Positions 1 to 8,095 of a DNA stretch of 45,263 bases are shown here, one piece after another. A model generated the notes under the pieces. It saw nothing but the letters and a program-made list of their open reading frames with translations. It made no database searches and was not told where the DNA came from. Position numbers and translations under genes: made by a program. The stretch comes from DASRCB01 sp035653295 (GTDB taxonomy: Bacteria > Acidobacteriota > Terriglobia > Bryobacterales > Bryobacteraceae): NCBI GenBank assembly GCA_035653295.1, contig DASRCB010000387.1, forward strand, positions 1-45,263. The letters run 5' to 3'. Position 1 is the first letter of the stretch. Each line of letters opens with the position of its first letter.

Positions 1-1603
1 CGAGCGTCATATCGGGATAGAGGCGAGGCGCGAGGCGCAGCGGAACAGCATCCTCGACCGCCGCCGAGCCGCGACCGGCGGATGCAGCCTGCTCCAGTGC
101 GGTAACCGGAACACAGGCCCATCCGTTGATGTGCCGATTCACCAGGACAAACTCGAGCTGATTTTTGCGTGCCGTCGCGAGGGATTCGGCAACACTGGTC
201 TCTTCATCGATTCCCTGCCCGGTGGGCAGGCGCATGGCGTCTTCGACGCGAAGCACGGACGCGACCCGCTTCTCCTCGGCCGAAGGCAGATCGAAGCCCT
301 CCTGGCGCGCCAGCATGGTGAAGAACGGTACCGGCTGAAGCGCGCGGGAGATCAGGTAGGAGATGGTGTTGGCGATCATGACCGGCAGAATAATCACGTA
401 GCTGGCGCTGATCTCGAACACCATGAAGATGGAGGTCATGGGCGCGCGGAACACGCCCGCGAAGAACGTGCCCATTCCGACCAGCACGTAAGCATCCGAG
501 GAACTGCTGGGAAATGGCCAGAAGCGATGGGAAAGGCCGCCCAGACCTCCACCCAGCATTGCGCCAATGAAGAGTGCGGGTGCGAACATCCCTCCGGGAA
601 TTCCCGCGCCGAAGCAGCACACCGTGACCAGCGCTTTGGCGAGACCAAGGGCGATGAGCATCTGCCAGATGAACCGGTCATGCAGCGCCTGGTCGATGGT
701 GCCATAGCCCGCGCCCATTACCCCCGGCAGGAAGAGGCCGACGAGACCCACAATCGTTCCGCCTATGATGGGCAGCATGTAATGCATCCAGCGCGGGAAG
801 CGATCCACGGTGTGGCGCACGAACGCGACCACCTTGATGAAAAGCGCCGAGAGAAGTCCGCAAACCACGCCGATGGCGGCGTAGACCAGAAGCTCGGAGG
901 GATGCAGGAATTCGAACACGGGGACGCGGAACAAAGGCTCGTTTCCAAGAAACCAGCGTTCTACGACAACCGCCGACACCGCGGACAGCACGATCGAGCC
1001 GAGCACAGAGGCATTCCACGACGCCAGCACCTCTTCCATGACGAACAACACGCCGGCGATCGGGGTGTTGAACGCCGCGGCGATTCCGGCCGCCGCTCCG
1101 ATAGGTGCGATCAGGCGCATGGTCTCGCGGTGGAGGCCGAACATACGGCCCAGCAATGACGCCACGCCAGCCCCCATCTGGAGCGCCGGATCCTCAGGGC
1201 CCAGCGAATTTCCCGAGCCGATCGCGATGGAGCAGGCCAGGAACTTGCCGGGAATCGTTTGGGACGACACGTAGCCGTCGGACACATAGATCGCCGCTTT
1301 CGTCTGATTGACGCCGCTGCCCTGAGCGGAGCGAAAGACGCGCAGCACCAGAAAGCTGGCGATGGCGGCGCCGACCGCCGGGACGATGACGCGCGCGGCG
1401 GGAAATCGATCGGACAGGCTGACCAGTGCGGACCAGTTGACGAACTCGATGGCGATGTGGAAGCACACCACCAACAGTCCGGCGAAAATGCCGATGAAGA
1501 TCGAGAGGGCCAGCAGACGTTGCGGCTCGGTGAACGCCGGCCAGCGAAAATGCGGGTGGTCCGCGTGCGCGGTTTCGGTTTCCGGCTGCTCAACCGGCGT
1601 CAT
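1..1603 (-). CDS. ClC-family chloride channel / H+-Cl- antiporter with C-terminal CBS region (3' end outside window)
   Basis: Reading the complement from the ATG at 1603 gives an open frame of about 534 codons running off the left edge, so the C-terminus is missing. It is a polytopic membrane protein with the three ClC selectivity motifs: GSG at residues 95-97, GPEDP at 135-139 (Glu137 aligns with the gating glutamate of the usual GREGP), and GGMFAP in the second half. After the membrane part a soluble tail of more than 100 residues begins near the DAMRLP segment and looks like a CBS pair. The family moves chloride, often in exchange for protons. The start overlaps the stop of the upstream TPR gene as ATGA (1600-1603), so the two are probably co-translated. 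The GPEDP variant is known in some bacterial ClC proteins; whether this one is a channel or an exchanger cannot be told. Confidence 0.9.
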   Translation of the reverse strand, partial: MTPVEQPETETAHADHPHFRWPAFTEPQRLLALSIFIGIFAGLLVVCFHIAIEFVNWSALVSLSDRFPAARVIVPAVGAAIASFLVLRVFRSAQGSGVNQTKAAIYVSDGYVSSQTIPGKFLACSIAIGSGNSLGPEDPALQMGAGVASLLGRMFGLHRETMRLIAPIGAAAGIAAAFNTPIAGVLFVMEEVLASWNASVLGSIVLSAVSAVVVERWFLGNEPLFRVPVFEFLHPSELLVYAAIGVVCGLLSALFIKVVAFVRHTVDRFPRWMHYMLPIIGGTIVGLVGLFLPGVMGAGYGTIDQALHDRFIWQMLIALGLAKALVTVCCFGAGIPGGMFAPALFIGAMLGGGLGGLSHRFWPFPSSSSDAYVLVGMGTFFAGVFRAPMTSIFMVFEISASYVIILPVMIANTISYLISRALQPVPFFTMLARQEGFDLPSAEEKRVASVLRVEDAMRLPTGQGIDEETSVAESLATARKNQLEFVLVNRHINGWACVPVTALEQAASAGRGSAAVEDAVPLRLAPRLYPDMTL

Positions 1604-2700
1604 GGCTGTTTTTCCACCATGGTCAGAACGGCTGCGAGGACGGGATCGGGCGGCGCGTTGCCGCAGAGTTCGCCGCGGTCGTGGCCCAGTTGGACGGCGA
1701 GCGCGATGGTTCTGGGAATCAGACCCTCGCGCGGCAGCTTTCGTTTCGGATGAAGAATATCGTTGGCCGCGGCAATGTCCTTCTGTTGCGGGTCTGACAG
1801 GGTCTTCCCGGCGGCGCACGATTGCACGGCGTCGAGGCTGCGGCTCAGCAATTCAGTGGCGCGCGTGAGCCGCTCCGCGGAGGTGAGGGTCGGCAGCGCG
1901 GGATCGAGGGCGATGATGTCGTTCACCGTCTCGATCCGTTTCCAGAGGTTCTGGTCGTGAGGACTGAGATGCCACGCGTGGCGCAGGGAGTTGCGAGCGT
2001 CCACGTATTTGCCTTCAGCCACCTGCGCATCGGCCAGCGCCTGCCAGGCTTCCAGAAAGCGCGCGTTGGCGCCCACCACGTCGCGGAGCACGTCCTCGGC
2101 GTTGGCCGGGGCGCCGAATTGCAGCAGCATGCGCCCAACCTGGAGGCGGAGGCGCGCATCCTCGGGCGCCTCGGCGTAAAGCTCCATCAGCTCGCCGATG
2201 ACCTGCTTTCGATCATTGTGTCGCGCCAGCAGATGGATCAGCTCGAGGCGCGCCTGCACACGATTCTGCACGGCGTTGCTGCTCCACAGCCCGTAGACAG
2301 CGCGATGATACCAGGACACGGCATCGCGGATCTTATTCTGCCGCGCGTAGGCGCGGGCGAGGGTCAGGTTGACCACCGCATCGGTGGGATCTTCCTCGTG
2401 CAGTTCCGCGAGGTGCGCTTCGGCTTCGCTGAATCGCCCGGTCTGCAACAGAGCACGGGCAAGTTCCAGCCGGAACGCGGGATCGGAGGGATCGAACTCC
2501 AGGGCGCGCCGATACTGCTCGATGGCCTCGTCATACCGTCCCTGCGACTCGAAATCGCGCGCACGCTCTGCGTAGGACTCCGAGAGCGAGGTCCGTTGTT
2601 TCCGGTACGCGCGGGCCACTCCGGTCGTGAGCGCGAACATCGCGACGAGGGCCAATGCAAGGAGCGTGAAACTCCGCCGCGCTCCGGTAAACCACCGCAC
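1600..2700 (-). CDS. TPR-repeat protein with N-terminal membrane anchor
   Basis: 366 residues starting at a GTG. Residues about 10-30 form one hydrophobic segment, either a signal anchor or an uncleaved signal peptide, so the repeat part is probably outside the cytoplasm. From about residue 40 to 260 there are successive TPR-like helix pairs with typical spacing (for example YDEAIEQYRRALEFDPSDP and RFSEAEAHLAELHEEDP). The C-terminal 100 residues are not assignable. TPR proteins are protein-interaction scaffolds; no enzyme motif is present. It is the first gene of a two-gene unit with the ClC gene and is divergent from the SDR gene at 2807. The specific partner is unknown. Confidence 0.8.
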   Translation of the reverse strand: MRWFTGARRSFTLLALALVAMFALTTGVARAYRKQRTSLSESYAERARDFESQGRYDEAIEQYRRALEFDPSDPAFRLELARALLQTGRFSEAEAHLAELHEEDPTDAVVNLTLARAYARQNKIRDAVSWYHRAVYGLWSSNAVQNRVQARLELIHLLARHNDRKQVIGELMELYAEAPEDARLRLQVGRMLLQFGAPANAEDVLRDVVGANARFLEAWQALADAQVAEGKYVDARNSLRHAWHLSPHDQNLWKRIETVNDIIALDPALPTLTSAERLTRATELLSRSLDAVQSCAAGKTLSDPQQKDIAAANDILHPKRKLPREGLIPRTIALAVQLGHDRGELCGNAPPDPVLAAVLTMVEKQP

Positions 2701-2752
2701 CCTTTAAGGGTAGCGGGCGCGAGATGGTCCTACCTTACTTTCTTCCGTGAAG

Positions 2753-2770
2753 CGTTACACAGTCGTAACG
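2753..2770. promoter_or_regulatory. Inverted repeat, possible operator between divergent genes
   Basis: The arms CGTTAC (2753-2758) and GTAACG (2765-2770) are perfect complements separated by six bases. The element lies in the 106-bp gap between the divergent TPR gene (start 2700) and SDR gene (start 2807), about 24 bp upstream of the probable SDR -10 hexamer. This is a position where a dimeric regulator could bind. No regulator is identified. Confidence 0.35.
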
Positions 2771-2793
2771 ATCGGATTCGAGAACAAGCGCGG

Positions 2794-2799
2794 TATACT
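2794..2799 (+). promoter_or_regulatory. -10 hexamer TATACT for a probably leaderless SDR mRNA
   Basis: TATACT ends 7 nt before the ATG at 2807 and there is no Shine-Dalgarno sequence. A transcript starting at the normal distance from this hexamer would begin at or next to the A of the ATG. No convincing -35 box is visible. Confidence 0.55.
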
Positions 2800-2806
2800 C
2801 CCGGCG

Positions 2807-3586
2807 ATGACTCTCGACTTTTCGGGTAAGACGGCGATGGTTACGGGTGGCGCGCACGGCATTGGGCAGGCCTGCGCGAGGAGATTGGCCGCCAGCGGGG
2901 CACGGGTTTGGATTCTCGACCGCGAGCCCTCAAACAACGCTGATCGGACGCTCGCCGTGGATGTCAGCGACGCCGGCTCGATCAGCCGTGCGGTGGAGAC
3001 CGTCGTCGGCCAGGACGGCCGACTCGATGTTGCGTTGATCAACGCCGGCATTGGCACACCGGCGAAACTTCTGGATACCTCCGACGATCACTGGAACCGC
3101 ACCCTGGCGGTGAATCTCACGGGGGCTTTTTACACGGTCCGCGCCGCGGCGCGCGTCATGGCCGTTCGAAAGCAGGGCGCTATCGTCATCACCGCGTCAA
3201 CGAACTCCTGGGATGGGGAGAGCGATCTTACGGCGTACAACGCCAGCAAGGCGGGCCTGCTCGGCCTCCTGCATACCGCTGCCAACGAGCTGGGCCCGTA
3301 CGGCATCCGCGTGAACGCCGTTTGTCCGGGGCTGATCCGCACGCGCCTGACCGCGGCGCATTTCTCGAATCCCGTGGTCCTGAAGGACTACTTCCGGGAT
3401 ATCCCGCTGGGGCGCGGCGGCGAGCCGGATGAGGTCGCCGCGGCGGTTGCCTTCCTGGCCTCCGATGCCGCCTCGTTCATCACCGGGGCGACGCTGCTGG
3501 TGGATGGCGGCCAGATGGCAACGAAATTCGGCCCGTGGAGCGACGACATCGGTCGTTTCGATCGCGACCGCTGGGTACTGGATTAA
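2807..3586 (+). CDS. SDR-family NAD(P)-dependent oxidoreductase
   Basis: 259 residues from the ATG at 2807. The frame stays open 20 codons further upstream, but the Rossmann fold begins right after 2807 and the -10 hexamer lies inside that extension. It is a classical short-chain dehydrogenase: nucleotide motif TGGAHGIG at residues 13-20, NAG at 79-81, likely catalytic Ser131, Tyr144 and Lys148 (YNASK), and the C-terminal LVDGG segment typical of FabG-like enzymes. An acidic Asp after the second beta strand (about residue 39) favours NAD+ over NADP+. The substrate cannot be read from sequence; sugar or hydroxyacid dehydrogenases are common in this group. It has no close operon partner downstream (77-bp gap to the peptidase gene). 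Confidence 0.88.
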   Translation: MTLDFSGKTAMVTGGAHGIGQACARRLAASGARVWILDREPSNNADRTLAVDVSDAGSISRAVETVVGQDGRLDVALINAGIGTPAKLLDTSDDHWNRTLAVNLTGAFYTVRAAARVMAVRKQGAIVITASTNSWDGESDLTAYNASKAGLLGLLHTAANELGPYGIRVNAVCPGLIRTRLTAAHFSNPVVLKDYFRDIPLGRGGEPDEVAAAVAFLASDAASFITGATLLVDGGQMATKFGPWSDDIGRFDRDRWVLD

Positions 3587-3662
3587 GCCAGGACGAGATT
3601 CAGCACGGCTCCAGGGCGTTTCCCCGGGCGACTTGTCCCTTGCGCGGACTTAGCATCGGGTC

Positions 3663-4892
3663 ATGCTGGTTCCTCTGCTCTTTTTCGTGTCTGCGCTCGC
3701 AGTGAAACAGGACCAGACGCCGCTGCGTGCGGGTTGCTCGGCCGATGACGAGGTTCTGGCCACGCTGGCAGCCGGCGCAAAGCTGGACGTGCACTACGCC
3801 ATCGCCGATGGATCCAACTGCTTCAGCGTGACGGCCACGGTGGACGGAAAGAGAGTGCAGGGCTTTATGCCCGGCGATGCGCTCACCGGGGTGGATGCAT
3901 TCGAGCACGAACGCGCTTCGGCCGGCGATCCGGAGAGCATCCGCATGATGGCGCCCATGGTAGAAAAGCTCAGCAAACAATTAGCCGCGCAGATCGGTGA
4001 TCCGGATGTCGTGCGCGCGCTGGAGCTGGTGCGCGCCAATCAGCCGGCCGAGGCGCTTCGGATTCTCGAGCCGCTGGAAAAGAAATATGGACGCGATCCC
4101 AACTTCCTGGTGCTCGCGGGGATGGCGGCGTATAAGTCGGACAATGTCCGGGCGGCGCTCGACTACTGGAAGCGCTCGCTCGATCTTCAGCCCAACGACA
4201 ACCTCGCCGCGCTTTACGCCAAGGCTACGCGCGAGGCGTCGGCGGACAAGAGCGGCGAGAAGCTCTACGGCAACCGGGTGCTGCTCCGCTATGAAGGCGA
4301 GAACCTGCCGCCCGACACGGCGCGGACGGTGGTGGCGCTGCTGGATACGGAATTCATGCGCATTTCTTCCCAGCTGGGCTGCCCGGCGGAGGAGAAGATC
4401 GTGGCCATCGTGCAGAGCAGGGACGCATATTACAAGACCACCGGGTCAGCTGAGTGGAGCGACGGCCAGTATGACGGCCGCATTCACGTGGCGCTCCTGG
4501 AAGGCCCGAATCTCGGTCCCGAAACGCGCCGCACGCTGACGCACGAAATCGTGCACGCATGCCTTACCAATATCCCGTCGGGCGGGACGCCGTGGCCGTC
4601 CTGGCTGCAGGAGGGCATTGCGCAGAAGCTTTCCGGGGACCGTCTGCCGGAGCCGATTCGTGCGCAGCTGAAGGAAATGGCCGCTTCGCACCAGATTCCG
4701 AAGCTGGAAAATCTGGGCGGCAACTGGCTGCGCCTGAACGCCACGAACGCGCGCGTCGCGTACAGTCTGGCGCTTGCCGCGGCGGACGAGCTGTTCGCCA
4801 ATTATCAGAACTTCGGGATTCGGAATATTTTGAATAATCCCGACCGGCTGCCGCAGATCACTATGGATCTGGACAAGCGCCTCGGGCTCTGA
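3663..4892 (+). CDS. Secreted gluzincin-type zinc peptidase (peptidase MA-like) with TPR region
   Basis: 409 residues. The first ~15 residues are a short hydrophobic signal peptide. Residues 20-85 look like an SH3-type module, residues about 110-185 contain TPR-like helix pairs, and the C-terminal half is a metallopeptidase: HEIVH at 294-298 (HExxH) and WLQEGIA with Glu317 as the third zinc ligand, the gluzincin pattern. This layout matches peptidase-MA-like proteins of Acidobacteria. Predicted location is periplasm or outside; the substrate is unknown. A TAGCAT hexamer (3651-3656) ends 6 nt before the ATG and there is no Shine-Dalgarno. Its stop abuts the stop of the convergent PLP-enzyme gene with zero bases between. 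Confidence 0.82.
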   Translation: MLVPLLFFVSALAVKQDQTPLRAGCSADDEVLATLAAGAKLDVHYAIADGSNCFSVTATVDGKRVQGFMPGDALTGVDAFEHERASAGDPESIRMMAPMVEKLSKQLAAQIGDPDVVRALELVRANQPAEALRILEPLEKKYGRDPNFLVLAGMAAYKSDNVRAALDYWKRSLDLQPNDNLAALYAKATREASADKSGEKLYGNRVLLRYEGENLPPDTARTVVALLDTEFMRISSQLGCPAEEKIVAIVQSRDAYYKTTGSAEWSDGQYDGRIHVALLEGPNLGPETRRTLTHEIVHACLTNIPSGGTPWPSWLQEGIAQKLSGDRLPEPIRAQLKEMAASHQIPKLENLGGNWLRLNATNARVAYSLALAAADELFANYQNFGIRNILNNPDRLPQITMDLDKRLGL

Positions 4893-5987
4893 TTACTGCA
4901 CGCGCCCGCGCGCCGTCACGTCAATCGCCTTATCGACCCGATCGCCGCGGATGCCGAATACCCGGTCGTGCATGTTGATGGTGGTGCAGACGTGGTTGGG
5001 GACCACGCGCAGGCGCTCGCCTACATGCAGCCGGCCCGGGGCGCGGCTGACATCCAGATGACCGTGCTCTTCCGAGAAGCCGATCAGATCGATATCCGGG
5101 TTGCCGATCACCCATCCGAAGCCGCGGCCATCGCCGACGAACAACGCGTCGGAGGAAAACGTCTTGGAGCCTCCATCCACCATGGCGCGATTCGGAACCG
5201 CGTCGCTGACGACGGTCACCAGCACCGATATGGCGCACTCGTCCATGCCCCCGACGCCGACGGTCACCATGTTGCGATCGAGAAATGCGTACATGCCGGG
5301 GCGAATCTCGGTGAGGCCGTGGAACAGATGCGACTGGAACGCCGTCGCCGTCGAGCCGCCGCTCACGACCGTGATCGGGATGCCGGCGCGCTCGAATGCT
5401 TCGTAATGGGCGTCAAGCCGCTGGTTCACCGCATCGATCAGCGGCGGCTGCTCGGCCGCGGGCTTCTTAATGTGCCCGGGATAGAACATCAGCCCATCGA
5501 AGCGGACGGCAGGATTCTCCGCCACCTCGCGCGCCAGCGCGAGGGCCGCCTCCGGCGTTCCCACTCCGCAGCGACCGAAACCGGCATCAATCTCCACCAG
5601 AATCCCGATCTCCACGCCACGCGCCGCGGCCTGCCGCGAAAGGCATTCGATGGCCTCGCGCGAATCGAGGCTCACGCGCAGGCGGGCCCGGGTGGCGAGG
5701 TCAGCAACGCGGCCGGCCTTCTGCGCGCTGACGATGGGATAGGCGAGCAGAATGTCATCGATGCCGGCGTTCACCATTATTTCGGCCTCACCGGGCTTGG
5801 CCACGGTGATGCCGCAGGCGCCGGCGGCGATCTGCATCTTCGCGATATCGGGATTCTTATGTGTCTTGGTGTGCGGCCGCAGCGCCAGACCGTGCTCGCG
5901 GCAGTAGCGCGCCATGCGCTCGATGTTGCGTTCGAGGCGGTCCAGATCGATCAGCACCGCCGGCGTGTCCAGTTCGTCGATTTTCAT
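4893..5987 (-). CDS. PLP-dependent D-threonine aldolase / D-serine dehydratase-like protein
   Basis: 364 residues. The N-terminal alanine-racemase-type TIM barrel carries RPHTKTHK (about residues 37-44), which holds the PLP-binding lysine of this family. The C-terminal beta domain carries NHVC, the His-X-Cys metal site of the D-serine dehydratase (DSD1) branch, followed by MHDRVFG. These enzymes cleave D-threonine-type beta-hydroxy amino acids or deaminate D-serine using PLP plus a divalent metal. The His-X-Cys motif leans towards D-serine dehydratase-like chemistry, but sequence alone cannot settle the substrate. Its ATG overlaps the stop of the upstream alcohol dehydrogenase (ATGA at 5984-5987). 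Confidence 0.85.
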   Translation of the reverse strand: MKIDELDTPAVLIDLDRLERNIERMARYCREHGLALRPHTKTHKNPDIAKMQIAAGACGITVAKPGEAEIMVNAGIDDILLAYPIVSAQKAGRVADLATRARLRVSLDSREAIECLSRQAAARGVEIGILVEIDAGFGRCGVGTPEAALALAREVAENPAVRFDGLMFYPGHIKKPAAEQPPLIDAVNQRLDAHYEAFERAGIPITVVSGGSTATAFQSHLFHGLTEIRPGMYAFLDRNMVTVGVGGMDECAISVLVTVVSDAVPNRAMVDGGSKTFSSDALFVGDGRGFGWVIGNPDIDLIGFSEEHGHLDVSRAPGRLHVGERLRVVPNHVCTTINMHDRVFGIRGDRVDKAIDVTARGRVQ

Positions 5988-7000
5988 TGCATTGTCAGGA
6001 CGACGCGAAAGCGCGCCGCGCCGCTCATCATCCGATCGTACGCCTCCGCCGCGCGCTCCAGCGGGTAATATTCGTTCATCGATCGTACCCCGTTCATCTG
6101 CGCGAAGCGCATGGTGTCTTCTGAATCGATGGATGCGCCCGAGGGCCAGCCGGTAATCGTAAGGCGGCCGCCGATGAGTCGCGCCAGGGCGATGGGCGCC
6201 GGATCGCTGGCGGCCCCAAGTACGATGAGCTTTCCGCCCACGCCCAGGCCGCCGATCACAGCAGTCATCGCCTTGCCGCTCGTTACGGTGGCCAGCACCA
6301 CCGTCGCGCCGCCGAGCCGTTGCAGCTCCTCGGCCGGGTCCTGCGCCTCGGTGTCGATATAATGCCGCGCGCCCAGGCTGCGCGCCAGCTCCTCTTTATC
6401 GCGTCCACGGGCGAGCGCGACGGTATTGAACCCCATACGCGCCGCGAACTGCACGCCCAGATGCCCGAGGCCGCCAATTCCCAGAATGCCGACCAGATCG
6501 CCGCTTCGCGCTCCGCTGTTGCGCAACGAATTGAAAGTTGTGATTCCGGCACACAGCAGCGGCCCGGCGTCCTTCGCCTCCAGCCCCGGCGGCATGCGCG
6601 CCACGGCTGACGAAGGAACGATGACGTAATCAGCGTAGCCGCCGTCCATGGTGATTCCCGGGATGCGGCTGTTGCGGCAGGCGATCAGATCGCCGCGGCG
6701 GCACGGCTCGCACCAGTTGCAGTTGCCGCCGAACCAGCCCGCCCCGGCGGCCTGCCCGACCTCCAGACCCTGCACTCCGGCGCCAAGCGCATCAACAACG
6801 CCCGCGATCTCATGACCGGGCACACAGGGATAGGTCATGCCGGGCAGACGGTTTTCCTTCAACAATGAGTCGCTGTGGCAGACGCCGCATGCCGCCACCC
6901 GAACGCGCGCCCACCCGGCGGGAGGATCGGGAACATCGCGCTCCACCATCTCCAGCGGCCCACCCGGCCGCGTCACCTGCACGGCGCGCATCTTCGGCAT
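5984..7000 (-). CDS. Zinc-dependent alcohol dehydrogenase (MDR family)
   Basis: 338 residues. Catalytic zinc ligands are Cys41 (GVCHSD) and His63-Glu64 (GHE). The structural zinc loop is complete (Cys94, Cys97, Cys100, Cys108). The nucleotide-binding motif GILGIGGLGHLG lies near residue 170. The length and order fit bacterial alcohol/aldehyde reductases of the AdhA/AdhP type. It probably interconverts alcohols and aldehydes with NAD(P). It lies 19 bp after the STAS gene and overlaps the PLP-enzyme gene by 4 bp, so the three likely form one transcript. Confidence 0.88.
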   Translation of the reverse strand: MPKMRAVQVTRPGGPLEMVERDVPDPPAGWARVRVAACGVCHSDSLLKENRLPGMTYPCVPGHEIAGVVDALGAGVQGLEVGQAAGAGWFGGNCNWCEPCRRGDLIACRNSRIPGITMDGGYADYVIVPSSAVARMPPGLEAKDAGPLLCAGITTFNSLRNSGARSGDLVGILGIGGLGHLGVQFAARMGFNTVALARGRDKEELARSLGARHYIDTEAQDPAEELQRLGGATVVLATVTSGKAMTAVIGGLGVGGKLIVLGAASDPAPIALARLIGGRLTITGWPSGASIDSEDTMRFAQMNGVRSMNEYYPLERAAEAYDRMMSGAARFRVVLTMQ

Positions 7001-7019
7001 GCCTTATTGTCGGACAGAG

Positions 7020-7382
7020 CTATCGCGTGAAGCTGCGGATAGCCTCGTCCTCGTTGTGGAACACCTCGAAGACGGTGTAGAGGCGCGTCAGCTGCATCAG
7101 GCTTTCGCCGGCGGGATTCAGGTTCATCAGCTTGAGCCGGCCGCCGCGGTGTTTGAGTGTGGTGTACGCGCTCACCAGCTCGCCGAGGCCGCTGGAATCG
7201 ATGTGATGGACCTCCTTCATGTTGAGCAGCACCCTGAGCTTGCCCTTGTCCACCAGCGCGTGGATGGTTTCCCGGAACGCGGCGGTCGCATCGCCCAGAA
7301 CCAGGCGGCCGATGAGTGTCAGCACGACAACGCCCTCAACCTCCCAGTCGATGAACACCAACGGCTGACTCGGCTTGCGCAT
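7020..7382 (-). CDS. STAS-domain protein (anti-sigma factor antagonist type)
   Basis: 120 residues from the ATG at 7382; a TTG at 7403 is possible but would overlap the divergent start and include the promoter. It is a single STAS domain with the signature HIDSSGLGEL, where Ser64 is the likely phosphorylation site. In partner switching such proteins are phosphorylated by a HATPase anti-sigma kinase and reactivated by a PP2C phosphatase. No kinase or cognate sigma factor is next to it; the nearest PP2C-type phosphatase is 23 kb away at 30871. It is first in a unit with an alcohol dehydrogenase and a PLP enzyme. Confidence 0.88.
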   Translation of the reverse strand: MRKPSQPLVFIDWEVEGVVVLTLIGRLVLGDATAAFRETIHALVDKGKLRVLLNMKEVHHIDSSGLGELVSAYTTLKHRGGRLKLMNLNPAGESLMQLTRLYTVFEVFHNEDEAIRSFTR

Positions 7383-7388
7383 CGGTTG

Positions 7389-7395
7389 ATAGTAT
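7389..7395. promoter_or_regulatory. Symmetric -10 shared by two divergent genes
   Basis: The plus strand reads TAGTAT (7390-7395), ending 7 nt before the KDPG aldolase ATG at 7403. The minus strand reads TACTAT (7394 down to 7389), ending 6 nt before the STAS ATG at 7382. The two start codons are only 20 bp apart and neither gene has a Shine-Dalgarno, so both transcripts are predicted to be leaderless and to use the same melted region. Confidence 0.55.
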
Positions 7396-7402
7396 CGAAC
7401 CA

Positions 7403-8062
7403 ATGCATCCGCAGTCTATCCTGTCCGCGATCACGGGAATCGGCGTGGTGCCGATCATTCGCGCCGAGAGCACCGAGGCCGCCATTCGCGCCTGCGAAGC
7501 GATTTATCGCGGGGGTATCCGCGCGATCGAGATCACGATGACGGTGCCCGGGGCCATCCGCGCGCTGGAGAAGCTGGCCGATCAGTTCGGCGACCAGATC
7601 GTGCTCGGCGCCGGCACCGTGCTCGACCCGGAAACGGCACGCGCCTGCATGCTGGCCGGGGCGCAGTTTTTCGTCACGCCGGCTCTCAACGTGAAGACCA
7701 TCGAGATCGCCAAGCGCTATTCGAAGCCGATCATGCCCGGCGCGCTCACGCCGACCGAGATTCTGGCGGCGTGGGATGCGGGCGCGGACGCGGTGAAGGT
7801 GTTTCCCTGCGGCGCGGTCGGCGGACCGAAGTACATCAAAGCCATCAAAGCGCCGTTGCCGCACGTCGAACTGGTGCCCACCGGAGGCGTGAACCTCGAG
7901 ACGACCCCGGAGTTCCTGAAAGCGGGCGCCTGCGCCGTGGGGGTCGGCGCTGAGCTGGTGGACGCGGCGAGCCTTCGGGCGGGAAACTTCGGCGTATTCG
8001 AGCAGCGCGCAAAGCAGTATCTGGAAGTGGTGGCGCAGGCTCGCGGCGCCATGCGGCAGTGA
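7403..8062 (+). CDS. eda: 2-dehydro-3-deoxy-phosphogluconate (KDPG) aldolase / KHG aldolase
   Basis: 219 residues, a class I aldolase TIM barrel. Glu43 (AIEITM) and the Schiff-base Lys132 (VKVFPCGAVGG) match the catalytic Glu45 and Lys133 of the E. coli enzyme, and PTGGV forms the phosphate loop. It cleaves KDPG to pyruvate and glyceraldehyde-3-phosphate (Entner-Doudoroff pathway); members may also act on 4-hydroxy-2-oxoglutarate or KDPGal. The next gene, 33 bp downstream, encodes an exported sugar-type oxidoreductase, which fits a sugar-acid route. No edd or KDG kinase gene is in the window. Confidence 0.92.
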   Translation: MHPQSILSAITGIGVVPIIRAESTEAAIRACEAIYRGGIRAIEITMTVPGAIRALEKLADQFGDQIVLGAGTVLDPETARACMLAGAQFFVTPALNVKTIEIAKRYSKPIMPGALTPTEILAAWDAGADAVKVFPCGAVGGPKYIKAIKAPLPHVELVPTGGVNLETTPEFLKAGACAVGVGAELVDAASLRAGNFGVFEQRAKQYLEVVAQARGAMRQ

Positions 8063-8068
8063 CATTGA

Positions 8069-8087
8069 TATGCTCCAGTTACAGGAG
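8069..8087 (+). promoter_or_regulatory. -10 hexamer and Shine-Dalgarno of the Tat oxidoreductase gene
   Basis: TATGCT (8069-8074) ends 21 nt before the ATG at 8096, and AGGAG (8083-8087) sits 8 nt before that ATG. This is an ordinary leadered start and contrasts with the leaderless-looking neighbours. Transcription could also read through from the aldolase gene. Confidence 0.5.
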
Positions 8088-8095
8088 TAATCACC

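Noticed and set aside
131..1159. Long plus-strand open frame opposite the ClC gene
   Set aside because: His/Arg/Glu/Gly-rich shadow of the high-GC gene on the other strand; no domain, and the minus frame has all ClC motifs.
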